Both the position numbers and the translations under genes were made by a program. Below the pieces are notes generated by a model. The model made no database searches and was not told where the DNA came from. It saw only the letters and a program-made list of their open reading frames with translations. Shown here piece by piece: positions 34,311 through 43,817 of a stretch of 64,000 bases of DNA. Numbering within the stretch: the stretch's first letter is position 1; each line of letters opens with the position of its first letter. This DNA is from Nocardia nova NBRC 15556 (lineage in GTDB: Bacteria; Actinomycetota; Actinomycetes; Mycobacteriales; Mycobacteriaceae): assembly GCF_001613005.1 (NCBI RefSeq), contig NZ_BDBN01000010.1, positions 1 through 64,000 on the forward strand, read 5' to 3'.

Positions 34311-34444
34311 GTGCTGTCTCGTCGCCTTCACCCGCGTGTCCGCTGCCGATGGAAACGGTCGCGAATCGAAGCGGGCGGAACTGTGTCCGGATGCGCACCG
34401 ACCGCGCTACGTTGGAATGAGGGCGGAACGTTCGAGGTGGCCAG

Positions 34445-37400
34445 ATGAATCCACAGACGGGCAAGGTCCGCAGCGACGACGATCCCGCGGCGGACTCGGA
34501 GGCAGCCGCGGGGGCGAATACCCAGCGCTACCAACCGATTCGCATCGCCGACGAACTCGAGGCGATGGGGTTGTTCGATGCCCAGGAGATCGGGCGCGGC
34601 GGTTTCGGGGTGGTCTATCGCTGTGCGCAGCGGGCGCTGGATCGCGTGGTGGCGGTCAAGGTGCTGTCCTCGGAGATCGACGAGGAGAGCCGGGAGCGGT
34701 TCCTGCGCGAGGAACATGCCATGGGCCGGCTGTCGGGCCATCCGAATATCGTCGACGTCCTGCAGGTCGACGTCACGCCCAGCGGCCTGCCGTTCATCGT
34801 CATGCCGTTCGCCGCGCACGGCTCGCTGGAACAGCTGATCCGCGATCACGGCCCGCTGAGCTGGTCGGATTCGCTGCGGGTCGGTGTGAAACTCGCGGGC
34901 GCGATCGAGAGCGCACATCGTGTGCACGTCCTGCATCGGGATGTGAAACCGGCGAACGTGCTGCTGAGCCGCTACGGCGAACCACAGCTCACCGATTTCG
35001 GCATCGCGCGCATTCCGGGTGGTTTCCAGACCTCGACCAGCATGATCACGGGATCACCGGCCTTCACCGCGCCCGAGGTGCTCAAGGGTGAGGAACCGAC
35101 CGTTAGGTCGGATGTGTACGGTTTGGGCGCAACCCTGTTCGCGCTGCTGACCGGGCACGCCGCCTTCGAACGCCGCTCCGGCGAGCGCGTGGTCGCCCAA
35201 TTCCTGCGGATCACCACTCAGCCGGTCCCGGATCTGCGCGAACAGGACATTCCAGCCGATGTGGCGGGCGTGATCGAACAGGCCATGGCCCAGGATCCGG
35301 CCGATCGCCCGGCCTCCGCCCTGGAGTTCGGGCAGGAGATGCGCGCGGTGCAGATCGCGCACGGCGAATCGGCCGACGAGATGGCTCTGCTCGACGGCGA
35401 AACGACCGACGGCCGCACCGCCGCCACCGAGGCGCCGCCCCACCCGATCACCTCGCGTCGCAGCCGCGCGGTCCTGGGCCTGCCCGCGCTGCGCGCTCCG
35501 GGGGCGCCCGCCCTCGCCCCGCCCGCGACGCTACCGCCCACGGCCGCAACGAAATTCCGTCCGCCGACCCCGGCCCGCGAGCCGATTCCCCGGCCGCGGC
35601 TGCTCGATATCCTGCGCACGGGTGGCCGCCGCCGGCTCGCCGTGATCCACGGACCGGCGGGCTTCGGGAAAAGTACGATCGCCGCCCAGTGGCGCTCCGA
35701 ACTCACCGCCGACGGCATCGCGGTGGCGTGGATCGGGATCGATCACGACGACGACAACGAGGTGTGGCTGCTGGCCCATCTGATCCAGGCCATCCGGCGA
35801 GTGGCGCCGGATATCGGTTCCGGGCTGGCGGAGGTGCTCGAGGAGCGCCCCGCGGAGGCGGTGCCTTATGCGATCTCCACCCTGATCGACGAGATCCACA
35901 GCGGCGGGCAGGTCGTCGTGGTGGTGGTGGAGAACTGGGATCGGGTCTCCGACGAGGGCGCGCATCGGGTGATGGATGCGTTGCTGGAGAACGGATGTCA
36001 CCATCTGCGCTTCGTGATCACCACCCGCGAGCAGTCCGGTCTGCCGCTGAGCCGGATGCGGGTATGCGACGAGCTGGTCGAGATCGGCAGCCACGAACTG
36101 CGGCTGACTCTCACCGAGACCCGGCAGATCTTGCTGGAGCGCAACAAGTTTCCGCTCACCGACGAACAGGTCGAACAGATCCACGCCGCCACCGACGGGT
36201 GGCCGGCGGCGATCCAGCTGGTCAGCTTGTCGCTGCGCGGAGCCACCACGGGCGCGCCCGTGGATCCGGCGCAGCTGATCGCCCATCTATCCGGCGGAAA
36301 CCACGCCATCCGGGAGTATCTGGCCGAGAACGTGCTGGCGGGGCTCGAGCCGCGCATGCTCGAATTCCTGATGTCGATCTCGGTCGCGGAGAAGCTCAAC
36401 GGCGGGCTGGCCGCGGCCCTCAGCGGTGAACCCGATGCCGAGCAACTGCTGGAACAGGCGCAACAGCGCGAGCTGTTCGTCACCCGCGTCGAACACGACC
36501 CGGGCTGGTTCCGGATCCAGCCGCTGTTCGCCGAGCAGTTGCGTGCCCGGCTCGACCGGGTTCATCCCGGAAAATTGAAATCGTTGCACCGCAAGGCATC
36601 TCGCTGGTACGCCGAACATCAGCAACTGCGCAAGTCGGTCGATCACGCCCTGGCCGCCACCGATCTGAAGATGGCGGTGGATCTGGTCGAGAACGGCGGC
36701 ATGGACCTGATCGACACCTCGCGCCTGGCGACCCTGCTCGGCACGGTGTCGAAACTACCTGTGCAGCAGGTGACTTCGCGGTCGAAGCTGCTGATGACGC
36801 TGGCGCGCGCCAATATCAATCTGCAACAGTCCGGAGCGGCCCGCACGGCGCTGGGACGGCTGTCGAATATGCTCGCCCGCAGTTCGCCCTCCGATGCCGA
36901 TGCCACCCGGCAGCGCTGTGAGGCCGCGGTGCTGTCGGCCGCCGACCTGGTGGCCCGCGACCGCACCGACGGTGTGCTCGAGAAGGTGCTGCCGTGTCTG
37001 GAGGAGCCCGACGAGCTGCCGCCGTGGACGGTGTCCACCGCCGCGAATCTGGTGTCGTTCGTGCGGCTGTGCGACTTCGATTTCGACGGCGCGCTGGCCA
37101 TCCAGGACTGGGCCGCGCCCTATCACAGCAGGTCCAAGGATCCGCTCGGGGTGGTGCTGGGTCTGCTCAATACCGGCGCGGTGGCCTACGAGAAGCTCGA
37201 TATCGACACCGCTACACGGTGTTTCGAGAAGGCCTGGCAGATCGGCCGGGAGCGCTCGGGGCCGCGTTCGCATGCCGTGCGGGTGGCGGCGGCGCTGCTG
37301 GGGGAGCTGAGGTATCGGCGCGGTGATCTGGAGGCTGCGGATCGGCTGCTCGAGCAGAGCCACCAGTTGCCGGCGCGGATCGGTGCGGTGGATTTCATGA

Positions 37401-38029
37401 TCACCACGTTCGTGGTCGGTGCGCGGGTCAAAGCGGTGCTCGGCGATACCGAAACCGCGCGAGCCCGGCTCGACGAGGGTGCGCGGATGGCGGCCGAACG
37501 CAAACTTCCGCGCATGGCCGCCCATATCCGGGCGGAACGGCTGCGGTTGGGCCTCGTCGAGCCGCCCGCGGGGCCGGAGCCGCCCGCTCCGGTGCTGCGC
37601 CAGTCCGCCGGTACGGTCGCCCTCACCGCGGAGGCCGAGGAGGTCGCGGCCGTGCGCGTGCTGCTGGCCCGGCACTATCGCGGTCTGGACGGGGCGAACG
37701 TGGCGGCCGAGGGCCTCGAATCGGCGGTGAAACGGGCGCGCGCGCTCTACGGCCGGATGGTCGAACAAAACCGTCCCCGTGCGGAATTGGATGCCGCGCT
37801 ACTGCTGGTCGAATGCCTGTCGGTCGCCGGCTGGAACGGTGAGGCGATCACCTCACTGCTGCCGGCGCTGGACCGCTGTGCCCGATTGGGCTGGACCAGA
37901 CCACTTCTCGACGCCGGCCCGGAATTGAGCTATCTGCTGCATTCACTGCGTGACGACATGCTGCTCGCCGGGGAGGGCACCGGATCGTTCGATATTCCGC
38001 GGCCGTTCCTGAACGCACTGCTGCGCTGA
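34445..38029 (+). CDS. pknK: PknK-like Ser/Thr kinase fused to a MalT-type ATPase/TPR region
   Basis: A 1194-residue protein. Residues about 40-310 are a Hanks-type kinase with all key residues: glycine loop IGRGGFGVVYR, Lys72 in VAVKVL, HRDVKPANVLL (about 163) and DFGIARIPGG. A proline-rich linker leads to a STAND-type NTPase (Walker A GPAGFGKST near 402) and MalT-like domain (WIGIDHDDDNEVWLLAHLIQ, ATDGWPAAIQLVSLSLRG), then helical TPR-like repeats to the end. M. tuberculosis PknK has the same order. I see no LuxR-type DNA-binding domain at the C terminus, so it probably acts through phosphorylation. No transmembrane segment is seen. Confidence 0.88.
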   Translation: MNPQTGKVRSDDDPAADSEAAAGANTQRYQPIRIADELEAMGLFDAQEIGRGGFGVVYRCAQRALDRVVAVKVLSSEIDEESRERFLREEHAMGRLSGHPNIVDVLQVDVTPSGLPFIVMPFAAHGSLEQLIRDHGPLSWSDSLRVGVKLAGAIESAHRVHVLHRDVKPANVLLSRYGEPQLTDFGIARIPGGFQTSTSMITGSPAFTAPEVLKGEEPTVRSDVYGLGATLFALLTGHAAFERRSGERVVAQFLRITTQPVPDLREQDIPADVAGVIEQAMAQDPADRPASALEFGQEMRAVQIAHGESADEMALLDGETTDGRTAATEAPPHPITSRRSRAVLGLPALRAPGAPALAPPATLPPTAATKFRPPTPAREPIPRPRLLDILRTGGRRRLAVIHGPAGFGKSTIAAQWRSELTADGIAVAWIGIDHDDDNEVWLLAHLIQAIRRVAPDIGSGLAEVLEERPAEAVPYAISTLIDEIHSGGQVVVVVVENWDRVSDEGAHRVMDALLENGCHHLRFVITTREQSGLPLSRMRVCDELVEIGSHELRLTLTETRQILLERNKFPLTDEQVEQIHAATDGWPAAIQLVSLSLRGATTGAPVDPAQLIAHLSGGNHAIREYLAENVLAGLEPRMLEFLMSISVAEKLNGGLAAALSGEPDAEQLLEQAQQRELFVTRVEHDPGWFRIQPLFAEQLRARLDRVHPGKLKSLHRKASRWYAEHQQLRKSVDHALAATDLKMAVDLVENGGMDLIDTSRLATLLGTVSKLPVQQVTSRSKLLMTLARANINLQQSGAARTALGRLSNMLARSSPSDADATRQRCEAAVLSAADLVARDRTDGVLEKVLPCLEEPDELPPWTVSTAANLVSFVRLCDFDFDGALAIQDWAAPYHSRSKDPLGVVLGLLNTGAVAYEKLDIDTATRCFEKAWQIGRERSGPRSHAVRVAAALLGELRYRRGDLEAADRLLEQSHQLPARIGAVDFMITTFVVGARVKAVLGDTETARARLDEGARMAAERKLPRMAAHIRAERLRLGLVEPPAGPEPPAPVLRQSAGTVALTAEAEEVAAVRVLLARHYRGLDGANVAAEGLESAVKRARALYGRMVEQNRPRAELDAALLLVECLSVAGWNGEAITSLLPALDRCARLGWTRPLLDAGPELSYLLHSLRDDMLLAGEGTGSFDIPRPFLNALLR

Positions 38030-38033
38030 GAAC

Positions 38034-38075
38034 GCCGGCGGGCCGGATTCGTCGCCACGAATCCGGCCCGCCGGC
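38034..38075. terminator. Bidirectional terminator between pknK and tmsB
   Basis: A perfect 19-bp stem (38034-38052 with 38057-38075) closes a CGCC tetraloop, 5 bp after the pknK stop and 18 bp from the convergent tmsB stop. It can serve both transcripts. Confidence 0.85.
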
Positions 38076-38093
38076 AACATATTTCGCGCCGAA

Positions 38094-39413
38094 TCAGGCG
38101 TTCCACCAGGGGCGCAGCGGCACGTCCCAGGTCTGCTTGTCGCCGAGCTTCATCCCGAGCACCTGGTGCAGCTGCACCACGTTGCGCTCGAAGCCCAGCT
38201 GGGAGCCCGCCATGTACAGGCCCCACACCTTGGCGGTGCCCTCACCGACCTCCGCGACGCACTCGTCCCAGTTCGCGACCAGGTTCTTGCACCATTCGTG
38301 CAGGGTCAGCGCGTAGTGCGGGCGCAGATTCTCCTCGTGCACCACCTCGAGCCCGATGTTCTGGATATCGGTGATGATGCGGCCCGAACCGATCAACTCG
38401 CCGTCCGGGAAGACGTAGCGGTCGATGAAGTCGCCGGCCTTCGTCGTGCGGGTGTTGTCGGGGCGGGTGATGCAGTGGTTCAGGAACAGGCCGCCGTCGC
38501 GCAGCTTGCTCTTGATGAAGCCGAAATAGCTCGGGTAGTTCTGCACCCCGATGTGCTCGGTGAGACCGATCGACGACAGCGCGTCGAAACCGGTTTCGCT
38601 GATGTCGCGGTAATCGCTGTGGCGGACCTCGGCCAGTTCCTGCAGACCCTCCTCGGCGATCTTGGCCTGCGCCCACTCGGCCTGTTCCTTGGACAGGGTG
38701 GCGCCGATGACCTTGACTCCGCGCCGGGCCGCGTAGCGGACCATGCCACCCCAGCCGCAGCCGATATCGAGGAGTCGATCGCCCTCCTTCAACCGCAGCT
38801 TCTCGAACACCAGGCGGTACTTGTTCTCCTGGGCCTCTTCGAGAGTCTGGTTCTCGTCGGCGTAGCAGGCGCAGGTGTAGGTCATCGAGGGGCCGAGGAC
38901 CAGCTCGTAGAACCGGTTCGACACGTCGTAGTGATGGTGGATCACCTCGGCGTCGCGGTTCTTCGAATGCCGCAGGCCTTCCAGCGCGATGCGCCGCCAG
39001 CGCGGCAGCGTTTCCTGCGGCGGCGGCGCGATCGGCTTGAGGGCGTCCCAGCCCAACGAGCGCGCGATGGTGACGAGTGCCAGCGCCGACGGGCGCCGGA
39101 ACTTCAGGTCGGTCATCGCCTTCAGGATGTCGTACGGGTCACCCGGGTGGACGCCGTCGACCGCCATATCGCCGGAGATGTAGGCCCGCGCCATGCCGAG
39201 ATCGCCCGGTGCGGTAGCGATGTAGTTGATACCGCGCGGGGTCGTGATCTCGAGGCTGAACTTCGAATCGTCGGGTCCGGTGCTGCTGCCGTCGTAGGCG
39301 GAGAACCGGATCGGGACGCCGCCGTCGACGAGCGTCTCGAAGATTTCGGCAATGCTGAGTTTCGTTCCCAGCTCCGAGAACGGGGGCAGCTGGGAATCCT
39401 TGAATGTCGTCAC
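38094..39413 (-). CDS. tmsB: SAM-dependent fatty-acyl methyltransferase (cyclopropane-synthase family), tuberculostearate type
   Basis: A 439-residue enzyme whose GTG start (VTTFKDSQLPPF) overlaps the tmsA stop as GTGA. The core has motif I LLDIGCGWGGMVRYAARRG, HYDVSNRFYELVLGPSMTYT, the EHIGVQNY active-site region and FLNHCITRP, all typical of cyclopropane fatty-acid synthases. An N-terminal domain of about 150 residues precedes it. Coupled to the FAD reductase, it methylates C10 of oleoyl chains in phospholipids to a 10-methylene product. The gene pair matches Rv3720/Rv3719 and the tmsAB genes shown to make 10-methylstearate in other actinobacteria. Confidence 0.88.
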   Translation of the reverse strand: MTTFKDSQLPPFSELGTKLSIAEIFETLVDGGVPIRFSAYDGSSTGPDDSKFSLEITTPRGINYIATAPGDLGMARAYISGDMAVDGVHPGDPYDILKAMTDLKFRRPSALALVTIARSLGWDALKPIAPPPQETLPRWRRIALEGLRHSKNRDAEVIHHHYDVSNRFYELVLGPSMTYTCACYADENQTLEEAQENKYRLVFEKLRLKEGDRLLDIGCGWGGMVRYAARRGVKVIGATLSKEQAEWAQAKIAEEGLQELAEVRHSDYRDISETGFDALSSIGLTEHIGVQNYPSYFGFIKSKLRDGGLFLNHCITRPDNTRTTKAGDFIDRYVFPDGELIGSGRIITDIQNIGLEVVHEENLRPHYALTLHEWCKNLVANWDECVAEVGEGTAKVWGLYMAGSQLGFERNVVQLHQVLGMKLGDKQTWDVPLRPWWNA

Positions 39414-40861
39414 TTGCGTTGCACCGCCTTCGAATACAAATCCAGCAAACGATGATCGGGGTCGTATCGTTTCTTCAGATTCGCGTAGTGATCGCCTCCG
39501 TAGAGGCGCGCGAAATCGTCTTCTGCGTAGTAGGAATCCGAGTAGAGGGACTTGTGGCCGTCCAGGCGGGCGACCTCGTCCTCGATCGCGCGATTGGCCG
39601 CACCCTCGATCTGCCCGGGCTGCTTCGGCACCGCCGACCAGAAACCGACATTGACGTAGGTGCGATCCGGTTCCAGCGGATACAGCGGCCACGGACGCGA
39701 CGGGTCCTCGGGTTTTCCCGGCACTTCCGCACTGTCGCGCAGCCGGAGCGGGCACAGCCACAGCGGTTCGATCGGAATTTCGCGCAGGAACCAGTGCAGG
39801 AATTCGGCGGTGCGCTCGATCGGCACCTCGATATCCTGCACCACGCGCTCCTGCGGCGGATTTCCCTTGCGTGCCTGGAGCTTGTCGCCGATGTCGTATT
39901 TGTGGTCGAGCGCGATCAGCTTCCAGTAGAAGCTCGAACGGCGATACCGCTTCGGCCAGAACCGGCGGATCTTCGGATTCTGGGTGCCGAATGCCCGTGA
40001 GCACCAGAACCAGTCGGTGTCCCAGCGCCACAGATAGTCGTGGATGGTCAGCCGGTCGCGTTTGGGCTCGGCGCTGTCGTGCCGCAGGGACTGGTAGTAG
40101 ATATCCATCCCGGTGTAGTCGCTGACCGAGCCGGGTTCGTCGGTCTGGCGGCCGAGGACGAGATAGCTTTCCTCGGCGGTGAATACCGCGCCGTCGAGAT
40201 AGTCGACCCGCTCGCCGTCGTAGCTGCGGTCGGTGACGATCTGCGCCATCACGGCTTCGAGTTCGCGCAGATCGTGGAAACGGACGTGGCGCAGTGCCAC
40301 ATACGGCTGCACCGATTCCAGCTCAATCTTCAGGCGCGTCGAATAACCCAGCGTGCCATAGGAATTCGGGAACCCGCGGAAAAGGTCGGCGTATTCGCCG
40401 TCCGGGGTGGCGGTGATGATCTCGCCCGCACCGGTCAGCACATCGATCTCGAGTACGGATTCGTGTGGCAGACCATTGCGGAAGGACGTCGATTCGATTC
40501 CCAGACCGGTGACCGCGCCACCCAGCGTGATCGTCTTCAACTGCGGAACCACCAAGGGCGCCAGGCCGTACGGCAGGGTGGCGGCGACCAGGTCCTCATA
40601 GGTGGTCATGCCGGCCACATCGGCGGTCTTCGCCTGGGGGTCGACAGCGATCACCCGGTTCAGACCCGAAACATCCAGTCCAGGTGCGGGGTTCTTCGCC
40701 CGGGCGCGAAACAAGTTCGACGTCTTTTTCGCCAACCGCACGTTGGCATCCGAAGGAATCGCACGATAGCTGGCGAGCAGACGCTCGACACCTTCTCGGT
40801 GCGCGGCAAAACCTGATTCGCGTGCGGCCGGCGCGCGGCCGGCCTTCCCCAACAGACTCAC
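39410..40861 (-). CDS. tmsA: FAD-dependent reductase of 10-methyl fatty acid synthesis
   Basis: A 483-residue protein; the GTG at 40861 was chosen because AGGGGG is five bases ahead (a GTG at 40867 directly abuts it). The FAD_binding_4 fold is seen in VIAVDPQAKTADVAGMTTYE, then TLGGAVTGLGIESTSFRNGL and SYGTLGYSTRLKIEL. The C-terminal part ends LYGGDHYANLKKRYDPDHRL, as in DHCR24-like flavoproteins that reduce C=C bonds. It would reduce the 10-methylene group made by TmsB to 10-methylstearate (tuberculostearic acid). The genes overlap by 4 bp and form a two-gene operon; the third gene, tmsC, is absent. Confidence 0.87.
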   Translation of the reverse strand: MSLLGKAGRAPAARESGFAAHREGVERLLASYRAIPSDANVRLAKKTSNLFRARAKNPAPGLDVSGLNRVIAVDPQAKTADVAGMTTYEDLVAATLPYGLAPLVVPQLKTITLGGAVTGLGIESTSFRNGLPHESVLEIDVLTGAGEIITATPDGEYADLFRGFPNSYGTLGYSTRLKIELESVQPYVALRHVRFHDLRELEAVMAQIVTDRSYDGERVDYLDGAVFTAEESYLVLGRQTDEPGSVSDYTGMDIYYQSLRHDSAEPKRDRLTIHDYLWRWDTDWFWCSRAFGTQNPKIRRFWPKRYRRSSFYWKLIALDHKYDIGDKLQARKGNPPQERVVQDIEVPIERTAEFLHWFLREIPIEPLWLCPLRLRDSAEVPGKPEDPSRPWPLYPLEPDRTYVNVGFWSAVPKQPGQIEGAANRAIEDEVARLDGHKSLYSDSYYAEDDFARLYGGDHYANLKKRYDPDHRLLDLYSKAVQRK

Positions 40862-41314
40862 TGCCACCCCCTGACGCTATCGCTCCCGGTTTCCCCCGGC
40901 CACCGCGAGGGTACCTATGGGCGCGATTCTTCACGCATATGTTGCATTGCGTTCGATCACGGGCCCGGTTCCCACTCCTGAGTCATCCACCCAGCTCGCG
41001 GACATATTTCCGGGCGGAATCGTACCGCCGTACGCTGCCTGCGGGCTTGTGACGAACCAATCGAAATTTCTCGCCGGTCCCGGAACGAGCGTTCCGGTTC
41101 CGGGTCGAAGGCTGGGGCCGAAAACCTGCGATCGATGGTCCGCCGCGCCGTATTCGAGCGTCGATAGTCGCGGACCGTGCGATGCCCGATCGCTATCGCG
41201 CTGCGGGGAGTTCCGGGCAGTGCGGGATGCCGGGGAATGCGATGCTGCGGATAGAGCTCGGTGCAGTGGGCAGAGCGCGACGCGACGGACGGGGCGGGAT
41301 GCGCCGGAAGGAAC
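40862..41314. other. Intergenic region upstream of tmsA
   Basis: About 450 bp without a supported gene. It must hold the tmsAB promoter near 40862-40960. The only structure I see is a hairpin CCGGAAC-GAGC-GTTCCGG (41080-41097). The reading frames across it are short and have no family signature. Confidence 0.4.
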
Positions 41315-41941
41315 TCAGCGCGTCGGATAGGCGGGACGGGCTCCGTCCGGGGCGGCCGGCGGATAACCGGGCGGCGCCGGCGGATAGCTCGCTGCCGGCC
41401 CGGTCGGTGCGAAATGCGGTGTGGCAGAAGGGTATTCCGGGTAGCGGGCCGGCCCGGGGTGCGGCGGATAGCCCGGCGACGGTGGCGGGTAGCCGGTTCC
41501 GGCGGCGTGACCGGGCGCGGGATAGCCGCCTCCACCGGGCGAGGCGGCATGCGTCACCGGATAGGCGGGGACGGCGGCCGGATTCGGGACCACTTGCATA
41601 CCGGTCTTCGCACCCGAGCCGCCCGAGCGGCGCAGCTCTCCGGCCAGGAACGCGCCACCGCCGACGATCATCAACACGCCGAAGCCGAGCAGCAGCCAGC
41701 CGGTGCGGGTGTTGTCCGATGCTTGTTCGTCCATCGAGCGGGTGGTGCGGTGACCGTGTTTGTCGACCTGGACGCACTGGTCCCCCGACCGCATGGTTTC
41801 ACCCCCGCAGTCGACATTGCCGTGGCTGTTCAGCATCGTGACGGCGCCGACGATCATGACGACGCCGACGACCATCACGCCGATCCACTTGAGCACATTC
41901 TTGACACGGCGCGCGCCGATCGCGGCGTTCGACAACCTCAT
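41315..41941 (-). CDS. Small membrane protein with proline/glycine/tyrosine-rich tail
   Basis: A 208-residue protein from the ATG at 41941, preceded by GGGGGG. Two membrane segments (VLKWIGVMVVGVVMIVGAVT and GWLLLGFGVLMIVGGGAFLA) flank an extracytoplasmic loop of about 60 residues with two cysteines (NVDCGGE and DQCVQVD) likely to form a disulfide. The C-terminal 100 residues are low-complexity Pro/Gly/Tyr. Similar proteins are common in nocardiae; no function is known to me. It is divergent from the SRPBCC gene. Confidence 0.75.
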   Translation of the reverse strand: MRLSNAAIGARRVKNVLKWIGVMVVGVVMIVGAVTMLNSHGNVDCGGETMRSGDQCVQVDKHGHRTTRSMDEQASDNTRTGWLLLGFGVLMIVGGGAFLAGELRRSGGSGAKTGMQVVPNPAAVPAYPVTHAASPGGGGYPAPGHAAGTGYPPPSPGYPPHPGPARYPEYPSATPHFAPTGPAASYPPAPPGYPPAAPDGARPAYPTR

Positions 41942-42073
41942 CCCCCCGGGCGTAGCTGTGGGCAGAGCGAAACCGCGTCTGCCGGTCCGGAACTGCACCG
42001 GACGCGGCGTAGCATAGCCCCGCAGAACGGCCCGAATAAACCCGAACGACCCCGGATCGCATAGGAGCTCATT

Positions 42074-42508
42074 GTGGGACAGGTCAGTGCATCCAGCTCG
42101 ACCGTCGTCGCTGCGGAACCGCAGCGTGCGCTGGAAGCGATCGCGGACTATCAGGATGTGCGGCCCCGCATCCTGTCTTCGCACTACCACGACTACAAGG
42201 TGCTCGAAGGCGGAAAGGGTGCCGGAACCGTCGCCGAATGGACGCTGCAGGCGACGCAGAAGCGCTCCCGCAACGTCCACGCGGTCGTCTCGGTCTCCGA
42301 TTCGATGGTGACCGAACGGGATTCGAATTCCACGATGGTCACCACCTGGACCGTCACTCCCTCGGGTGAGGGTTCGCTGGTGACGGTCCGCACCAGCTGG
42401 AAGGGTGCGGGCGGGGTCGCCGGCTTCTTCGAGGGCATCTTCGCCCCGCTCGGCCTGAAGAAGATCCAGGCCGAGGTTCTGGAAAACCTGAAGCGCGAGT
42501 TGAGCTAG
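42074..42508 (+). CDS. SRPBCC-family protein (Rv3718c-like)
   Basis: A 144-residue single-domain protein from the GTG at 42074 with AGGAG upstream. The helix-grip fold is indicated by VSASSSTVVAAEPQRALEAI, HYHDYKVLEGG and a long C-terminal helix (PLGLKKIQAEVLENLKREL). These proteins bind hydrophobic ligands; the ligand is unknown. Position next to ybaB-recR and tmsAB matches the order in M. tuberculosis. Confidence 0.82.
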   Translation: MGQVSASSSTVVAAEPQRALEAIADYQDVRPRILSSHYHDYKVLEGGKGAGTVAEWTLQATQKRSRNVHAVVSVSDSMVTERDSNSTMVTTWTVTPSGEGSLVTVRTSWKGAGGVAGFFEGIFAPLGLKKIQAEVLENLKRELS

Positions 42509-42538
42509 TCCGCCTCCGCTTCGCTGCGGCCCAGCGGC

Positions 42539-42892
42539 TCAGTGCTGGTGGGCGATGTCGAACAGGTTGCCCTCGGGGTCGGCGAGGGTGACCCACTGCA
42601 CGCCGTATTCGTCGAAGTCGCCGATGTGTTTCGCGCCCAGCGAGACCGCCCGCTCGATCTGAGCGCGCCAGTCCGGTGCGCTCAGATCCAGGTGGACTAC
42701 GTTCTTGCCCGGGGTCTTGTCGGGGACCTGGATGAACATCAGCCCCGGGCCGCGGTCGTCACCGCGGCCGATCGAGGCGAAATATTCGTTGGCGTCGGCG
42801 TCCACCGGACGCTCCAGCAACTGTGCGTAGAAGTTCGCCAAGGCGGCGGCGTCACGGCAGTCGAAGGTGACGGCGGCCAGACTGATCGACAT
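42539..42892 (-). CDS. VOC-family (glyoxalase-like) protein
   Basis: A 117-residue protein from the ATG at 42892 with GAGAGG upstream. One VOC domain made of two beta-alpha-beta-beta-beta units is visible: FDCRDAAALANFYAQLLERP then VVHLDLSAPDWRAQIERAVS and VTLADPEGNLFDIA, where the Glu of PEGN is a metal ligand. It lies 62 bp after a MerR gene in the same direction and may be its target. Substrate unknown. Confidence 0.83.
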   Translation of the reverse strand: MSISLAAVTFDCRDAAALANFYAQLLERPVDADANEYFASIGRGDDRGPGLMFIQVPDKTPGKNVVHLDLSAPDWRAQIERAVSLGAKHIGDFDEYGVQWVTLADPEGNLFDIAHQH

Positions 42893-42954
42893 GAAATATC
42901 CTCTCTTCGTGGGTAATTCGTGAATATGCGGGGGAGCGTGCGGCGTCTGCCCGA

Positions 42955-43776
42955 TCACTCCGGTGCGATCGGCCAGCAGACCTCGGTGCGCTGCGCGGCC
43001 GGGTCCGCGCAGTCCTGCGGGCCGACCACGTAGATTTCGCGGATCGGCTCCGCCAGCGCGGTATCGTGTTCGGCCACATGCGAACCCAGCGCGCCGTAGG
43101 TGCGGTCGAAGTCGGTGAACGCTCCGGCGTGCACCGCAATCGCGAAGCGGCGCTGCGGAAATCGCCGCACCGCGACCTCGCGGTACTGGTCGAAGGCGGC
43201 GCCCGGATCCGCCGCCAGCGGCGCGAACGCCACCACCTCGCCGATCTCGTTCTCGAAGAAGTCCGCCGAGTACGTCGCCCCGCTCGGGCCGGCCGGGGCC
43301 ACCCCCGCCCCGGCGAGCAGTTCGAACAGCCGGGGGAAGACCGCCCCGCACCAGTCGCCGATCTCCTCCCGCGACACCAGTGCGCGAATCGTCACCGCGG
43401 CGAACTCCGGAACCAGGCGGTACTGCACGTCGATCGGCGCACCCGGGGACAGCAGCGCCCGCAGTGATGCCACCACATCACGCGTCCGCAGCAACTCCGC
43501 TTCCATTCGCTCCAGATGTGCGGCCAGCGCGGCATCGCGGGCGGCACGATCCGGCGCCGCGAGGACCGCGCGGATCTGCGGCATGGGCATATCCAGATCG
43601 CGCAGGCGCCGAATCAGGTGTGCCTGTTCCACCTGCGCGGTCGAATACCGCCGATACCCCGAGCCGGGATCGACCGATGCCGGCTCGAGCAACTCGATCT
43701 CGTGGTAGTACCGCAGCGTTTTCACGCTGAGATAGGTGAGGCGGGAGAACTCGCCAATGGAGACTGTCGCGGCCAT
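42955..43776 (-). CDS. MerR-family regulator with GyrI-like effector domain
   Basis: A 273-residue regulator. Residues 1-75 are the MerR winged helix (VSIGEFSRLTYLSVKTLRYY, then GYRRYSTAQVEQAHLIRRLR), followed by a dimerisation helix. Residues about 120-273 form a GyrI/AraC effector-binding domain (VTIRALVSREEIGDWCGAVF to IYVVGPQD), the BmrR/TipA-like class that senses small lipophilic molecules. The ATG at 43776 is the conserved start; sequence beyond it belongs to the neighbouring frame. Confidence 0.88.
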   Translation of the reverse strand: MAATVSIGEFSRLTYLSVKTLRYYHEIELLEPASVDPGSGYRRYSTAQVEQAHLIRRLRDLDMPMPQIRAVLAAPDRAARDAALAAHLERMEAELLRTRDVVASLRALLSPGAPIDVQYRLVPEFAAVTIRALVSREEIGDWCGAVFPRLFELLAGAGVAPAGPSGATYSADFFENEIGEVVAFAPLAADPGAAFDQYREVAVRRFPQRRFAIAVHAGAFTDFDRTYGALGSHVAEHDTALAEPIREIYVVGPQDCADPAAQRTEVCWPIAPE

Positions 43777-43790
43777 GTGGACAAGCGAAC

Positions 43791-43814
43791 ACCCTCCAGC
43801 AACGGGAGAGTCAA
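43791..43814 (-). promoter_or_regulatory. MerR-type operator and -35 element
   Basis: A dyad ACCCTCC-N7-GGAGAGT (43791-43811, one mismatch) adjoins TTGAC on the minus strand (43814-43810), 15 bp before the merR start. MerR regulators bind such dyads within an elongated promoter spacer. Confidence 0.5.
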
Positions 43815-43817
43815 GCC

